DNA of 64,000 nucleotides, from assembly GCF_013912375.1 (NCBI RefSeq), contig NZ_JACETV010000001.1:1240001-1304000 (forward strand). The letters run 5' to 3'. Positions 7,206 to 16,248 of the stretch are shown piece by piece; the first letter of the stretch is position 1; the number at the start of each line of letters is the position of its first letter. The translations under genes were made by a program, and so were the position numbers. The notes beneath the pieces were generated by a model. The model ran no database searches. It was not told the origin of the DNA and saw nothing but the letters and a program-made list of their open reading frames with translations. This DNA comes from Emticicia sp. BO119. GTDB taxonomy: Bacteria; Bacteroidota; Bacteroidia; Cytophagales; Spirosomataceae.

Positions 7206-9608
7206 TTAGTTCCCGTCTCCACCTTTTTTATCATCATTACTGATACTTTTCTTCTGACGTTGCGGTTGGCTGGTCATTTTTCCGAATTGGTATGAGAAAC
7301 TTACTCTCCATCCCTGGTTATAATATCTTGATTTACCGGTTTGGGTAAAAGTCGGGCCCGAAAAATCAATTCTTTGTGTAAAATAAGGTGCAAGGAAATT
7401 GTCGAAACCTAAACCAACAGTGGCTTTTTTCTTCAGTATTTCTTTCTGGAACGCAATATTATAATAAGCAAATCCACTTATTTTGCCTTGCAACATCACG
7501 CGTGGCGAATTGAAGAAACCAAAGAATTGTGCTTTAAAACCTTTACCGAAATCATAGCTTGAATTCATGTTAATTCTATACATCCAGTTCTCGTTGGATG
7601 CCTGCAAAGCAGGGCTGTTAAGGATATTGTAATATAAATTGATGGCACCATTGGCTGTAAATTTCTTTTTTATTTTGGTATTCCCACTTATAGACAATCC
7701 ATAAGAAATATTCTGGGCTATATTCTGGAAATTAATAGCCGCTACTCCTTCTGAATCAAACGTTCTGATACGTTCGATTGCGTTGTTTGTCTGACGCATG
7801 AAAAGCGAAGTATTAATTGATGACTCCTTGATATATACATTATAATTGATTTCTGCACTGTGAGTCAATTCAGGTTTCAGATATGGGTTGCCCGAATAAG
7901 TCATTAAAGGCTCACTGGCATTTACATATGGGTTAAGAAACCAAAGCATAGGTCGTTGAATACGTTGGGTATAGCTAAGTTTCAGTTTCTGATTTTTAGG
8001 TAAATTTCTTGAAATACTCACATTTGGTATCAGATTGCCGTAATCGTTAGTGAACGGAACTTTACCGGCTAAAAACTCTGCCTGAATAAAAGTATGCTCG
8101 TATCTTACTCCAGCATTGATTCCCCATTTATTTTTTGAAGTCCGTGAGTAGGTAAGATAAGTACTGGCTACTTGTTGCGCATATTCAAATACATTAGCCA
8201 AAGCCGGAACATCAACAAAGTTAGAAGAACCATCAATGGCATTAGAAACCTGATAATCGCTCTTAACATTTCTGAATATTGACTTGACACCTACTTCCAT
8301 TGTACTTATACTATCTAAAGGATTGGTGAAATCTACCTGTACTGTTCCTTCATAATTTGCACTATAATTGGTGCTTTTTTCTCTATAATTAACTACTTTG
8401 CTTTCGTTTGATTGGTCAAGCGTATAGAAACTATCTTCACCTTCTTTAGAGAACATTGTAAGAATATTAAATTCTCTTTTCGGTTTTTTGAATGTTTTTG
8501 TATAATCAAGATTTAGCGTGTTACCATCCCAGTCATAAATACGGTAGAGGTTACGGGTAAAGAACTGATTCGTAATGCCTTGTGTCGAATAGTCGTTCAG
8601 GTAATCGAAAAACATACCATTTTTACCATCGTACAGATTAAGACTCGCACTCATACGATTCAGAGAATCTATATCCCAATCAGCTGTAATTGTTCCATAA
8701 CCGTTTTCTCCATTTCCTCTGAAATCAGTAGTCTGTAATAATGCACTTGATATACCCTCTACATTTGTGAGCCGATTGGTTTCGTTGCCACCCTGATTGC
8801 GCCAACGATTAAAACCGCCTCTGGCTGATAGCCCGATAGATTTGCTGCGATAATTCAAAGAACCGTTTAACCTGTCATTCCAGCGGCCAAGCGACAAATC
8901 AGCATTGCCATTAATTCCCTGTAAGCTATTCTTCTTTGTAATAATATTGATAATACCAGCTGTACCTTCGGCATCATATTTAGCTGAGGGGGACGTAATA
9001 ACCTCAATCTGTTTGATATCATCCGCAGGGATCTGTTTCAGAACATCAGCAATGCTGCGGGCCATCAGGTTTGAAGGCTTATTATTGATCAGGACTTTAA
9101 TATTTGAACTCCCTCTTAATTCTACGTTTCCATCAAGGTCTACCGAAATAGCAGGAATTTTTCTTAGCACATCTCCGGCATTTCCACCTTTAATAGTAAT
9201 GTCCTTATCTGCATTGTATACCAACCGATCGGGTTTCTCTTCAAAAAGGGCTTTTTGCTCAACTATCGTTACCTCCTGTAATTGCTGAACAGTCTGAGAA
9301 ATTCTGATTACCCCTAAATCAAGGTCTTCGTCTGATACCCTTACGTTATCAATGATTTTATCTTTAAAGCCAACAAATGTGATTTTGATTTGATAAAGCC
9401 CCTGAACAGCTTTGGTTAAAGTAAATTTCCCTCTTTCGTCGGCTGTTGTGCCTTCAATTGGTTTGCTGTCTTTTAAGAGTGAGACTGTCGCAAACTCAAC
9501 AGGTTTGTTAGCTGTCGAATCAAGTACAAATCCGGTAATTTTGCTTTTTTGAGCCAATAAGATTCCGTTTACTCCAAAGAGCAATGCAATTAGTAATAGC
9601 TTTTTCAT
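7206..9608 (-). CDS. Outer-membrane beta-barrel protein, TonB-dependent receptor-like
   Basis: 800 residues. Signal peptide (residues 1-19), then a carboxypeptidase-regulatory-like beta-sandwich (about 22-110: ITGFVLDSTANKPVEFATV), a plug domain (about 115-230, with NAGDVLRKIPAISVDLDGNV and GTAGIINIITKK), then a long 14-strand-type barrel with alternating aromatic strands. This is the outer membrane beta-barrel family common in Bacteroidota. There is no SusD partner nearby, so it is not a classical polysaccharide-utilisation pair. The last residues are lysine-rich and polar rather than a typical aromatic barrel end. The cargo is unknown. It lies between the anti-sigma-like gene and the DUF4097 pair on the same strand. 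Confidence 0.85.
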   Translation of the reverse strand: MKKLLLIALLFGVNGILLAQKSKITGFVLDSTANKPVEFATVSLLKDSKPIEGTTADERGKFTLTKAVQGLYQIKITFVGFKDKIIDNVRVSDEDLDLGVIRISQTVQQLQEVTIVEQKALFEEKPDRLVYNADKDITIKGGNAGDVLRKIPAISVDLDGNVELRGSSNIKVLINNKPSNLMARSIADVLKQIPADDIKQIEVITSPSAKYDAEGTAGIINIITKKNSLQGINGNADLSLGRWNDRLNGSLNYRSKSIGLSARGGFNRWRNQGGNETNRLTNVEGISSALLQTTDFRGNGENGYGTITADWDIDSLNRMSASLNLYDGKNGMFFDYLNDYSTQGITNQFFTRNLYRIYDWDGNTLNLDYTKTFKKPKREFNILTMFSKEGEDSFYTLDQSNESKVVNYREKSTNYSANYEGTVQVDFTNPLDSISTMEVGVKSIFRNVKSDYQVSNAIDGSSNFVDVPALANVFEYAQQVASTYLTYSRTSKNKWGINAGVRYEHTFIQAEFLAGKVPFTNDYGNLIPNVSISRNLPKNQKLKLSYTQRIQRPMLWFLNPYVNASEPLMTYSGNPYLKPELTHSAEINYNVYIKESSINTSLFMRQTNNAIERIRTFDSEGVAAINFQNIAQNISYGLSISGNTKIKKKFTANGAINLYYNILNSPALQASNENWMYRINMNSSYDFGKGFKAQFFGFFNSPRVMLQGKISGFAYYNIAFQKEILKKKATVGLGFDNFLAPYFTQRIDFSGPTFTQTGKSRYYNQGWRVSFSYQFGKMTSQPQRQKKSISNDDKKGGDGN

Positions 9609-9755
9609 AATTTTTGTTTAAAATGTTAATAGTCCTTTTAAGAGTCTCCGGTTGATTCCGAAACGTTGCAGGTTTTAGTAAAAAAATTATATACTAAAAT
9701 CTGCTTTAATGTTTGAAACTCTATCCAAAACTATTTGAATCTTAGTTGGTGGAAA

Positions 9756-9772
9756 ACTCATTTGTGATGAGT
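9756..9772 (-). terminator. Weak hairpin between anti-sigma-like gene and barrel gene
   Basis: ACTCAT and ATGAGT pair around a 5-nt loop. On the minus strand the stem is followed by TTTTCC. It lies 52 bases after the end of the HEAT-repeat gene and could partly end the sigma/anti-sigma transcript. Confidence 0.35.
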
Positions 9773-9823
9773 CGATGGAATATTGTTTCCAGATGATATT
9801 TTAAGGCCTATCAAGCCTATCAG

Positions 9824-10609
9824 TTACAAACTCAAAACCTTCACGCTTTCCATAGCTTTGCGTTTAACAAAATCTTCTGTATCTGTGCTTTGTAATAATT
9901 TCTGCATGGGTTTTACGGCTCTTTTGTCTCCAAGACCAGCTAAAATATCTATTACAGTAATCTGTAAGGTCGGCTCTTTTTGAGTCAGAAGGGTCTGAAT
10001 CAAGGCATCTCTTGCTATCTTTTCAGAACCAAAATGCGATAACGCCTCCGCCGCCGCCGTTCTTACATTAATATTAGTATCAGTATTAAGGGTTTTTATT
10101 AGTGCTTCTAATACCTTGTCATCGGGTTTACTTATATCGTAGCTATAATTAACTGCCTGAATTCTTTCTGAGGCTGATTCATTTTTAAGCATTGACAGCA
10201 TTTGTCTGGTTTCTTTCATTTCTTCTCTCAGAGAAGGTATATCACTTATGTCATTCAAATCTTTGTCTGCGGTTTTCCTTCCAACCCAGAAAATACCCAA
10301 TAGTATTATGATTCCTGCTGCATATTTAAGTATCGGTGAGTTGACCCAACTTACTCTCATTGCCCCTTTTTGTTCTTTTTCTTTCTTTTTTTGTTCAGCA
10401 CCCTTTTCTTTTTCAAGCATCATGTAGAAGCCTAAGTCTAAAGTAGCGGTCGGATCAAGCTCGGTGGGTTTGTGCATATCGGCATAAAAAGCCTTTAAAT
10501 CTTCAAACTCATCTCTTAATGCTTCGTCATTGGCAAGCAAAGTTTCTAATTCCTGTTTTTGCCTGGTATTTAACTTATCTTCTAAATAATCTGCAAATAA
10601 TTGTTCCAT
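9824..10609 (-). CDS. Anti-sigma-like membrane protein with HEAT repeats
   Basis: 261 residues from the ATG at 10609, picked over the in-frame GTG at 10615 because an AGGAGG box sits nine bases ahead of the ATG but only three ahead of the GTG. The order is a short N-terminal helical domain (residues 1-50) like those of anti-sigma factors, a lysine/glutamate-rich linker, one transmembrane helix near 103-120 (YAAGIIILLGIFWVG), a coiled segment, then HEAT repeats (about 160-255: ALIKTLNTDTNINVRTAAAEAL). The gene begins 23 bases after the ECF sigma gene ends. The inferred role is to hold the sigma factor at the membrane, with the HEAT part binding a periplasmic partner. Confidence 0.72.
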   Translation of the reverse strand: MEQLFADYLEDKLNTRQKQELETLLANDEALRDEFEDLKAFYADMHKPTELDPTATLDLGFYMMLEKEKGAEQKKKEKEQKGAMRVSWVNSPILKYAAGIIILLGIFWVGRKTADKDLNDISDIPSLREEMKETRQMLSMLKNESASERIQAVNYSYDISKPDDKVLEALIKTLNTDTNINVRTAAAEALSHFGSEKIARDALIQTLLTQKEPTLQITVIDILAGLGDKRAVKPMQKLLQSTDTEDFVKRKAMESVKVLSL

Positions 10610-10632
10610 AACCACGATCCTCCTGTATTTTA

Positions 10633-11148
10633 TTAATTGAGTTTTAAATATTCTTCTTTTAACTGTTTCAAACCACGATGTACCCTTACTTTTACTAATG
10701 AAACCGAAATGTTCAGAATATCGGCTATTTCTTCGTATTTCAGTTCATCATACCTACTCATGGTTAGTACCTCCTGATATTCCTGTGGTAGTTTTTTCAG
10801 GGCTTTCTGAATTAAAAGGTATTGCTCATCATCATAATTTTCTTCTTCTGCTACTTCAATGTTTTCATGTAAATCTTTATGATTGTGTGTATGTTCTTTC
10901 AGATAGTCATGATATATATTTCGGGCTATCCTGTAAATCCATGTTCTGAATTCGTATCCTTCTCTGAAACTGCTTCTATAATGAATGATACGATAGAAAA
11001 CCTGTTGTGTTAAATCCTGACTTGAGTCTCGCTCTAAACCAAATCTTAAATAAAAATTGTATAATGGGCGTTTGTAGCGTTCGTACAAAATCGCAGCCTT
11101 ATCCAAGTCGCCACCGGCTACAGATTGCATAGCTGCCTCATCAGTCAT
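10633..11148 (-). CDS. ECF-type RNA polymerase sigma factor
   Basis: 171 residues. Region 2 spans about 20-95: QDLTQQVFYRII contacts core polymerase, and FRTWIYRIARNIYHDYL is the -10 recognition helix. Region 4 spans about 110-165, with LPQEYQEVLTMSRYDELKYEEIADILNIS and then VKVRVHRGLKQLKE as the helix-turn-helix. Regions 1 and 3 are missing, as in ECF factors. It is the first gene of a run of minus-strand genes; the HEAT-repeat anti-sigma-like gene follows at once. The target promoters are unknown, with the barrel and DUF4097 genes downstream the obvious candidates. Confidence 0.9.
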   Translation of the reverse strand: MTDEAAMQSVAGGDLDKAAILYERYKRPLYNFYLRFGLERDSSQDLTQQVFYRIIHYRSSFREGYEFRTWIYRIARNIYHDYLKEHTHNHKDLHENIEVAEEENYDDEQYLLIQKALKKLPQEYQEVLTMSRYDELKYEEIADILNISVSLVKVRVHRGLKQLKEEYLKLN

Positions 11149-12090
11149 ATATAGCTTTTTCGTTTTTAGGTTTCTGAGAATGATTACTTGAAGACAAATA
11201 AAAGGTTACAAATATTTTAAAAAAAACTATTCTTTTTTTTTAAAATCATTTTTGAACCAGATTTTTATTGTTTAAAGCATAGACGATTATAAGTGCCTGT
11301 TATTACATTGCGGGTTTATAATTGTCTTTAAAAATACTTCTATAGTCAATCAGGTATATATCGCAATTACTCATTCAAACCTCAATAGTTCAATTTCATC
11401 TAAAAACGCCCAAATCCCTTTGAAAACATCCTGTTATATTCGAAATTACGTGATGATCAGTCAGGAATACCAGGATTTTGATAACCTTAACATACCACTG
11501 CAGAACATGAAGGAAGTGAAAAGAAAGAACTGCAAGCGTAATGTAAATGGTAGAGGCATCGCAGATTTTATACTTGAATAGGAAGAGTAGGCCTGCAATT
11601 AATAGCCGTCGGACAGGTTGTGTTGGGTGCAATCATGAAAGAACCGACTACTGTGATGTGAGTCAGAAGCCTGATTACAATAGTGCCTGACTCTACTTAT
11701 CAACAGGTAGTTGTGTAGTGTATGAAAACAGAAAACTAAAAGGTTGCCAGAAAAGGTTACCAATATGGTGGGAACCTTTTTGAACCAAGATAGCAATGAT
11801 TAAAAAAATTCGCAGTCAAACCACTTTTTTTAACTCAATTTGGTTATTTCAGACAGTTTCTGAATCATTCCTGATCAACAAAATCAGACACCGGGTGGCA
11901 GATCATTTAATCTAAGTTCTGATTACATCATATACAATCCCCCAAATTAGGGGATATATAGAATCATTTTAAAGTAGAAATTTGTAGTTTGGTCTCAATT
12001 ACAAATTAATTCATCAACATTCTATCAAATATTCTTTCGATTAATTTACTTTTACGAAGTTTTTTTTCATCAAACTATTAAATTTTAATT
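11149..12090. other. 940-bp gap between divergent genes, no convincing gene
   Basis: This separates the sigma factor (minus) from the metalloprotease (plus). Open frames on the minus strand (11396-11632, 11599-11796) have no signal, domain or sensible composition. A 42-codon plus-strand frame at 11453-11581 (MISQEYQDFDN...) is charged but unrecognised. A hairpin at 11751-11781 (AAAAGGTT paired with AACCTTTT, then a T) resembles a terminator whose gene is missing. The stretch reads like decayed sequence plus two upstream regions. Confidence 0.5.
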
Positions 12091-14649
12091 ATGAAATTAT
12101 TACGCCTTGCACTTGTTCCCTGCATTCTTTTGGGGATAACTCTGACTGGGGTTGCTCAAAAGAAGGACGACAAGAAAAAACCTGAAGAACCTGCAAAAAC
12201 TACCCCTCCGCCAACTACTCCGGCAAAACCTGCAGAAACACCCAAAACTGGTCCTAAACCTTACAAAGATGTAATCACTGACAAAGCAAAAACCAGCAAA
12301 GGATTAATTACTGTCCATAAAATTGATGAGAAGTATTTCTTTGAAATTGCTGATAGTTTAATTGGTCGCGATATTATGACAGTGACCCGTTACTCCAAAA
12401 CTGCCGCAGGTGGTGGGATCTTCGGAGGTGAAGAAGTAAACCGCCAGATGATCAGATGGGAGAAAGGACCAGACAACAAGCTTTTCTTACGTTCAATCTC
12501 TATCGTTATGACCTCTGCCGATAGTACCAAGCCAATATTTCAGGCGGTAAGAAACTCAAGTGCTGACCCCATTATTGGTGCTTTCGATATCAAAGCTTTG
12601 AAAAAGGATACGCTTTCGGTAATTGAAGTGACAGATTTCTTCAAAGGAGATAACCAAGTGTTCTCGCTTGACCCTGTCAATAAACAATTCCTGAAAATAA
12701 CCGCTTTACAAGCCGACCGATCGTATATTCATCATATCCGTTCGTATCCTATCAATACTGAGATACGTACCGTGAAAACGTTTAGTGTTGCACCTCCAAT
12801 GGTTACTCTGTCACCGGTTCCTCAAATCGGGCAATACCTGCCAGCTTCGCGTGATGCAGGGGTTGTAACAATGGAGTTTAATACTTCGATGATATTACTT
12901 CCTAAAGTGCCCATGCGCAAACGTTTCTTCGACCAGCGTGTTGGTTATTTTGCCAATCAGTATTCAGTATTCGGAGAAGAATCTCAGAAATCTGACCAGG
13001 ATGTATTTGCTGTAAGATGGAAATTAGAACCAAAAAGCAAAGAAGATGCTGAACGCCAGAAACGCGGCGAAGCAATTGAGCCTAAAAAACCAATTGTTTA
13101 TTACATTGATCCTGCTACACCTAAAAAATGGCAGAAATACCTGAAAGCAGGGGTTGACGACTGGCAGGTGGCCTTTGAAAAAGCAGGGTGGAAAAATGCA
13201 ATTCGTGGCGAATACATGAACGAAAGCGATAGCCTTAGCTTAGAGGATGCACGTTTTTCGGCAATCCGTTATTTTGCAGCCGATATTCAGAATGCCTATG
13301 GACCAAATGTTCATGATCCTCGTAGTGGTGAAATTCTTGAAAGCCATATTGGTTGGTATCACAATGTTATGCGTTTATTACGCAACTGGTATCTGATTCA
13401 GACAGCCGCTGCTGACCCGCGTTCAAGAAGTAAAAATTTCAGCGATGAATTAATGGGTGAGTTAATTCGTTTCGTGTCGTCTCACGAGGTAGGACATACG
13501 CTGGGTTTACGCCATAATATGGGCGCAAGTTCGGCAACTCCTGTAGAGAAACTTCGTGACAAAGACTGGGTGGCTCAGAATGGACATACCTCATCTATCA
13601 TGGACTATGCCCGATTTAACTACGTTGCACAACCGGAAGATGGTATCACTGATTTCTTCCCTCGTATCGGTGATTATGATGTTTGGGCTATTAAATGGGG
13701 GTACTCTTATTTCCCTGATGCAAAAGATGCAAAAGAAGAAAAGAAAACGTTAAATGCCTGGACAAAAGAAGCATACAAAGACCCACGTAAACGTTTCGGT
13801 ACTGAAATCAGTCCTTATGACCCACGCTATCAGACAGAAGATTTAAGCGATAATGCGATGAAGGCTTCTGAATATGGTATCAAAAACTTGCAAAGAATAT
13901 TACCAAATCTGACAGAATGGAGCAAGGAAGATGGTGAATTCTACAAAGAATTAGCTGAACTATATAATAACGTAGCATTCCAGTTCCGTCGTTATATCGG
14001 CCATGTAACCAAAAACGTAGGTGGTGTATATGATGATCCGAAAACGTACGACATGGAAGGCGGTGTATTTACTGCTGTACCAAAAGCTACTCAGAAAGAA
14101 GCGGTGGCATTCCTGAATCGTCAGGTATTTGCTACACCAACCTGGTTGCTTGACCAGAACGTATTGAACAAAATCAATATCGAAACTGGAGTTGAGGCTG
14201 TGAAATCAATTCAGGAAACCACCCTGAATAACCTATTGGCTGGTGACCGTGCCGTAAGATTGATGGAAACAGGTGCTACCAACCCTGCTAACTATAATCT
14301 CGACGATTTGATGACCGACCTTCGCAGCGGTATCTGGGGTGAGTTAAAAACAAAAAAACCAATTGATGTGTACCGTCGTAACCTTCAAAAAGTGTTTACT
14401 GAAAAATTAATCACTTTGTTGACTCCAACTACAACAACCGTGTTATCGATTCCTCCGGGAGTAACTTATGGATACGATACCCGTGTAGTTGATTTGAAGA
14501 AAACCGACTTGCCATCTATTACCAGAGCACATCTGGAATCATTGAAAACGGAAATCAAAGCTGCTTTGCCTTTAACTACCGATAAAATGAGCAAATACCA
14601 TTTACAAGATGTGTTAAAACGTATTGAAAAGGGATTGGATCCTAAATAA
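12091..14649 (+). CDS. Secreted zinc metalloprotease (DUF5117/DUF4953 type)
   Basis: 852 residues. A signal peptide (residues 1-23) is followed by a Lys/Pro/Thr-rich linker (KPEEPAKTTPPPTTPAKP), a DUF5117-like domain (about 60-280), and a metzincin-like catalytic domain with SSHEVGHTLGLRHN near residue 465: the HExxHxxGxxH zinc site is complete. A C-terminal helical region follows. These large zinc-dependent proteases are frequent in Bacteroidota and probably act in the periplasm or outside the cell. It stands alone, with a 940-bp gap before it and a strong terminator after it. Confidence 0.9.
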   Translation: MKLLRLALVPCILLGITLTGVAQKKDDKKKPEEPAKTTPPPTTPAKPAETPKTGPKPYKDVITDKAKTSKGLITVHKIDEKYFFEIADSLIGRDIMTVTRYSKTAAGGGIFGGEEVNRQMIRWEKGPDNKLFLRSISIVMTSADSTKPIFQAVRNSSADPIIGAFDIKALKKDTLSVIEVTDFFKGDNQVFSLDPVNKQFLKITALQADRSYIHHIRSYPINTEIRTVKTFSVAPPMVTLSPVPQIGQYLPASRDAGVVTMEFNTSMILLPKVPMRKRFFDQRVGYFANQYSVFGEESQKSDQDVFAVRWKLEPKSKEDAERQKRGEAIEPKKPIVYYIDPATPKKWQKYLKAGVDDWQVAFEKAGWKNAIRGEYMNESDSLSLEDARFSAIRYFAADIQNAYGPNVHDPRSGEILESHIGWYHNVMRLLRNWYLIQTAAADPRSRSKNFSDELMGELIRFVSSHEVGHTLGLRHNMGASSATPVEKLRDKDWVAQNGHTSSIMDYARFNYVAQPEDGITDFFPRIGDYDVWAIKWGYSYFPDAKDAKEEKKTLNAWTKEAYKDPRKRFGTEISPYDPRYQTEDLSDNAMKASEYGIKNLQRILPNLTEWSKEDGEFYKELAELYNNVAFQFRRYIGHVTKNVGGVYDDPKTYDMEGGVFTAVPKATQKEAVAFLNRQVFATPTWLLDQNVLNKINIETGVEAVKSIQETTLNNLLAGDRAVRLMETGATNPANYNLDDLMTDLRSGIWGELKTKKPIDVYRRNLQKVFTEKLITLLTPTTTTVLSIPPGVTYGYDTRVVDLKKTDLPSITRAHLESLKTEIKAALPLTTDKMSKYHLQDVLKRIEKGLDPK

Positions 14650-14672
14650 TTAGCATATAGAAGTTGATTGAG

Positions 14673-14699
14673 GCGGAGGGGTATCTCTCCGCTTTTTTT
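14673..14699 (+). terminator. Intrinsic terminator of metalloprotease gene
   Basis: GCGGAG (14673-14678) pairs with CTCCGC (14687-14692), loop of 8 nt, followed by TTTTTTT. It lies 24 bases after the stop codon. Confidence 0.85.
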
Positions 14700-14815
14700 G
14701 TAGTTTAGGAAACGATTTGTTTTCAATGCAAACTTTTGTTTCCATTAGTAAGTACGATATAAAAGCTAACTATTAAATGCGCAAATAAGAAAGATTAGGT
14801 ACAAAAAAATTAGGT

Positions 14816-15262
14816 CTATAACTCCATGTGCAAAATAGGAAAAGGCTTACCAGTACCATCTGATTCAGAACGGCTTGTCATTTTAAACCCGTGATGCAGA
14901 TAGAAACCAACAGCCTGTTCATTCTGTTCGTTTACATCAACTTTGGTTATCTTCACTTCATTTATTGCATGATTCAAAAGTACTTTACCAATACCTTTGC
15001 CAAGACTATCCGCATGGACAAAGAGCATTTCAAGGTTATTATCATTCGTGCCTAAGAAGCCTAAAATCTGGTTATTATCGTCTCGCACACAAGCCAATTC
15101 AACCATTTCAAAATACTTATGTTCATGGATTGTCTGTTTAAAAAACAAGATATTATCCTCTCTAAGAAAATGATGTGTAGCCCTTACCGAAGATTCCCAA
15201 ATATCTAAGAGTGTATCGTGTTCTTCGGGTTTTACTTGGGTGATAATATAATTAGTGGTCAT
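14816..15262 (-). CDS. GNAT family N-acetyltransferase
   Basis: 148 residues with a GNAT fold. The N-terminal strand and the DTLLDIWESSVRATHHFL helix match a YjaB/PhnO-like subgroup, and the acetyl-CoA loop appears as DSLGKGIGKVLLNHAI (the Q/R-x-x-G-x-G/A signature). The last strand is YLHHGFKMTSRSESDGTGKPFPILHMEL, typical of this subgroup. The substrate is unknown. Its start codon overlaps the stop of the neighbouring acetyltransferase gene by one base, so the two are translationally coupled. Confidence 0.85.
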   Translation of the reverse strand: MTTNYIITQVKPEEHDTLLDIWESSVRATHHFLREDNILFFKQTIHEHKYFEMVELACVRDDNNQILGFLGTNDNNLEMLFVHADSLGKGIGKVLLNHAINEVKITKVDVNEQNEQAVGFYLHHGFKMTSRSESDGTGKPFPILHMEL

Positions 15263-15726
15263 TAATAAAGTTCTTTGGTCAGCATAATCATATGTTTACA
15301 CTGAATCCCGTTTTCGTAGAGGGGTTCAGAATAATTATCAATAAAGAAATTCATTTTGATGCCTGACAATTCAAAGCCTTGCTTCTGATAGAGGTATAAT
15401 TGTCCGATGCTGGCATTAGAAGTACCTATTGATAGTATTTTGTAGCCGGAACTAATAGCTCTTTGGATTGCATCCTGCAAAAGTAATTTTCCTATTCCCT
15501 GACCTTGATAAGCTTCATCTACAGCAATATTTTTGATTTCGGCTTCATGATTATCAACGGGAAAAAATACATACTGACCAATTAATCTCTCTTCTATATA
15601 AGCCTGATAAATTGTTGAATAAGGTAAATATACTTGAATTGCCAATTCTGACGGATCGGCTGATAATAATAAATCATAGGAGGGAGTGTCCTCTTCTCCG
15701 ATAGGTTTTATAACTAAACTGAACAT
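15262..15726 (-). CDS. GNAT family N-acetyltransferase
   Basis: 154 residues. The acetyl-CoA binding loop YQGQGIGKLLLQDAI is intact, followed by LYLYQKQGFELSGIKMNFF, the usual C-terminal GNAT strands. It is not a recent copy of the downstream acetyltransferase; similarity is limited to the fold. It starts three bases after the DUF1801 gene ends and overlaps the next gene by one base, so the three genes form one operon. The substrate is unknown. Confidence 0.85.
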   Translation of the reverse strand: MFSLVIKPIGEEDTPSYDLLLSADPSELAIQVYLPYSTIYQAYIEERLIGQYVFFPVDNHEAEIKNIAVDEAYQGQGIGKLLLQDAIQRAISSGYKILSIGTSNASIGQLYLYQKQGFELSGIKMNFFIDNYSEPLYENGIQCKHMIMLTKELY

Positions 15727-15729
15727 AAA

Positions 15730-16155
15730 TCACTTAGAAGAAATATCTTGTAAACGGCTGAATCTAACAGATTCATCAATCATTTCTTTCACCACCTCAA
15801 GGTTTACATCGGCTAATTTTTTAATATAGATACACCCTTTACCTGATTTGTGTTTGCCCAATTTTTGCAGGAAAACTTCTCTTTTATCAGGCTCTAAAGC
15901 AGTGTATAAGCTAATAGCATCTTTTCTTGGAGAAAAACCAACCAAAGGAGCATCCCCCTCATGGCCGCTTGCATATTTATAGTGATATGAACCAAAGCCA
16001 ATAATACTTGGCCCCCACATTTTACCCTCCAGTCCTGTCTGGTTCTGCATAATTTCAAGCAAATGGTAACCATCCGTTCTTCTTTTTTCATCATCGATCA
16101 GATTCAGAAAATCACTGACATTCACTGTAGTTTCGTGAGTTTTAGTCTTTGCCAT
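15730..16155 (-). CDS. DUF1801 (YdhG-like) domain protein
   Basis: 141 residues. The core WGPSIIGFGSYHYKYASGHEG, followed by SPRKDAISLYT and GKGCIYIKKLADVN, is the signature of the DUF1801 family. These are small cytosolic proteins of unknown biochemical role. It is the first gene of a three-gene minus-strand operon with two acetyltransferases. A perfect -7-type box TATCTTTG lies upstream at 16184-16191 on the minus strand. Confidence 0.85.
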   Translation of the reverse strand: MAKTKTHETTVNVSDFLNLIDDEKRRTDGYHLLEIMQNQTGLEGKMWGPSIIGFGSYHYKYASGHEGDAPLVGFSPRKDAISLYTALEPDKREVFLQKLGKHKSGKGCIYIKKLADVNLEVVKEMIDESVRFSRLQDISSK

Positions 16156-16183
16156 AATAGTGGGTATTTGGTTAAGATTTAGA

Positions 16184-16191
16184 CAAAGATA
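16184..16191 (-). promoter_or_regulatory. -7 box TATCTTTG for DUF1801/GNAT operon
   Basis: This is an exact match to TAnnTTTG, 29 bases upstream of the start codon. No TTTG lies at the -33 position. A second perfect box for the divergent HAD gene sits 24 bases away. Confidence 0.5.
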
Positions 16192-16215
16192 AGAAAAAAT
16201 AGATCACTTAATCAG

Positions 16216-16223
16216 TATCTTTG
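16216..16223 (+). promoter_or_regulatory. -7 box TATCTTTG for HAD phosphatase gene
   Basis: This is an exact match to TAnnTTTG, 26 bases ahead of the ATG at 16249. It is divergent to the box at 16184-16191, so the -33 regions of the two promoters must overlap. Confidence 0.5.
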
Positions 16224-16248
16224 CCTCGTAAATAAATACCGTTTTAGT

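Noticed and set aside
7206-9608. SusC of a polysaccharide-utilisation locus
   Set aside because: No SusD-like gene or glycoside hydrolase lies beside it and the barrel belongs to the other outer-membrane family.
11396-11796. Two minus-strand open frames in the gap before the metalloprotease
   Set aside because: They overlap each other in part, have odd composition (many His, Cys, Leu) and no domain or start signal.
12091-14649. Two genes split by internal starts
   Set aside because: The frame is continuous with signal peptide, linker and zinc site in the expected order.
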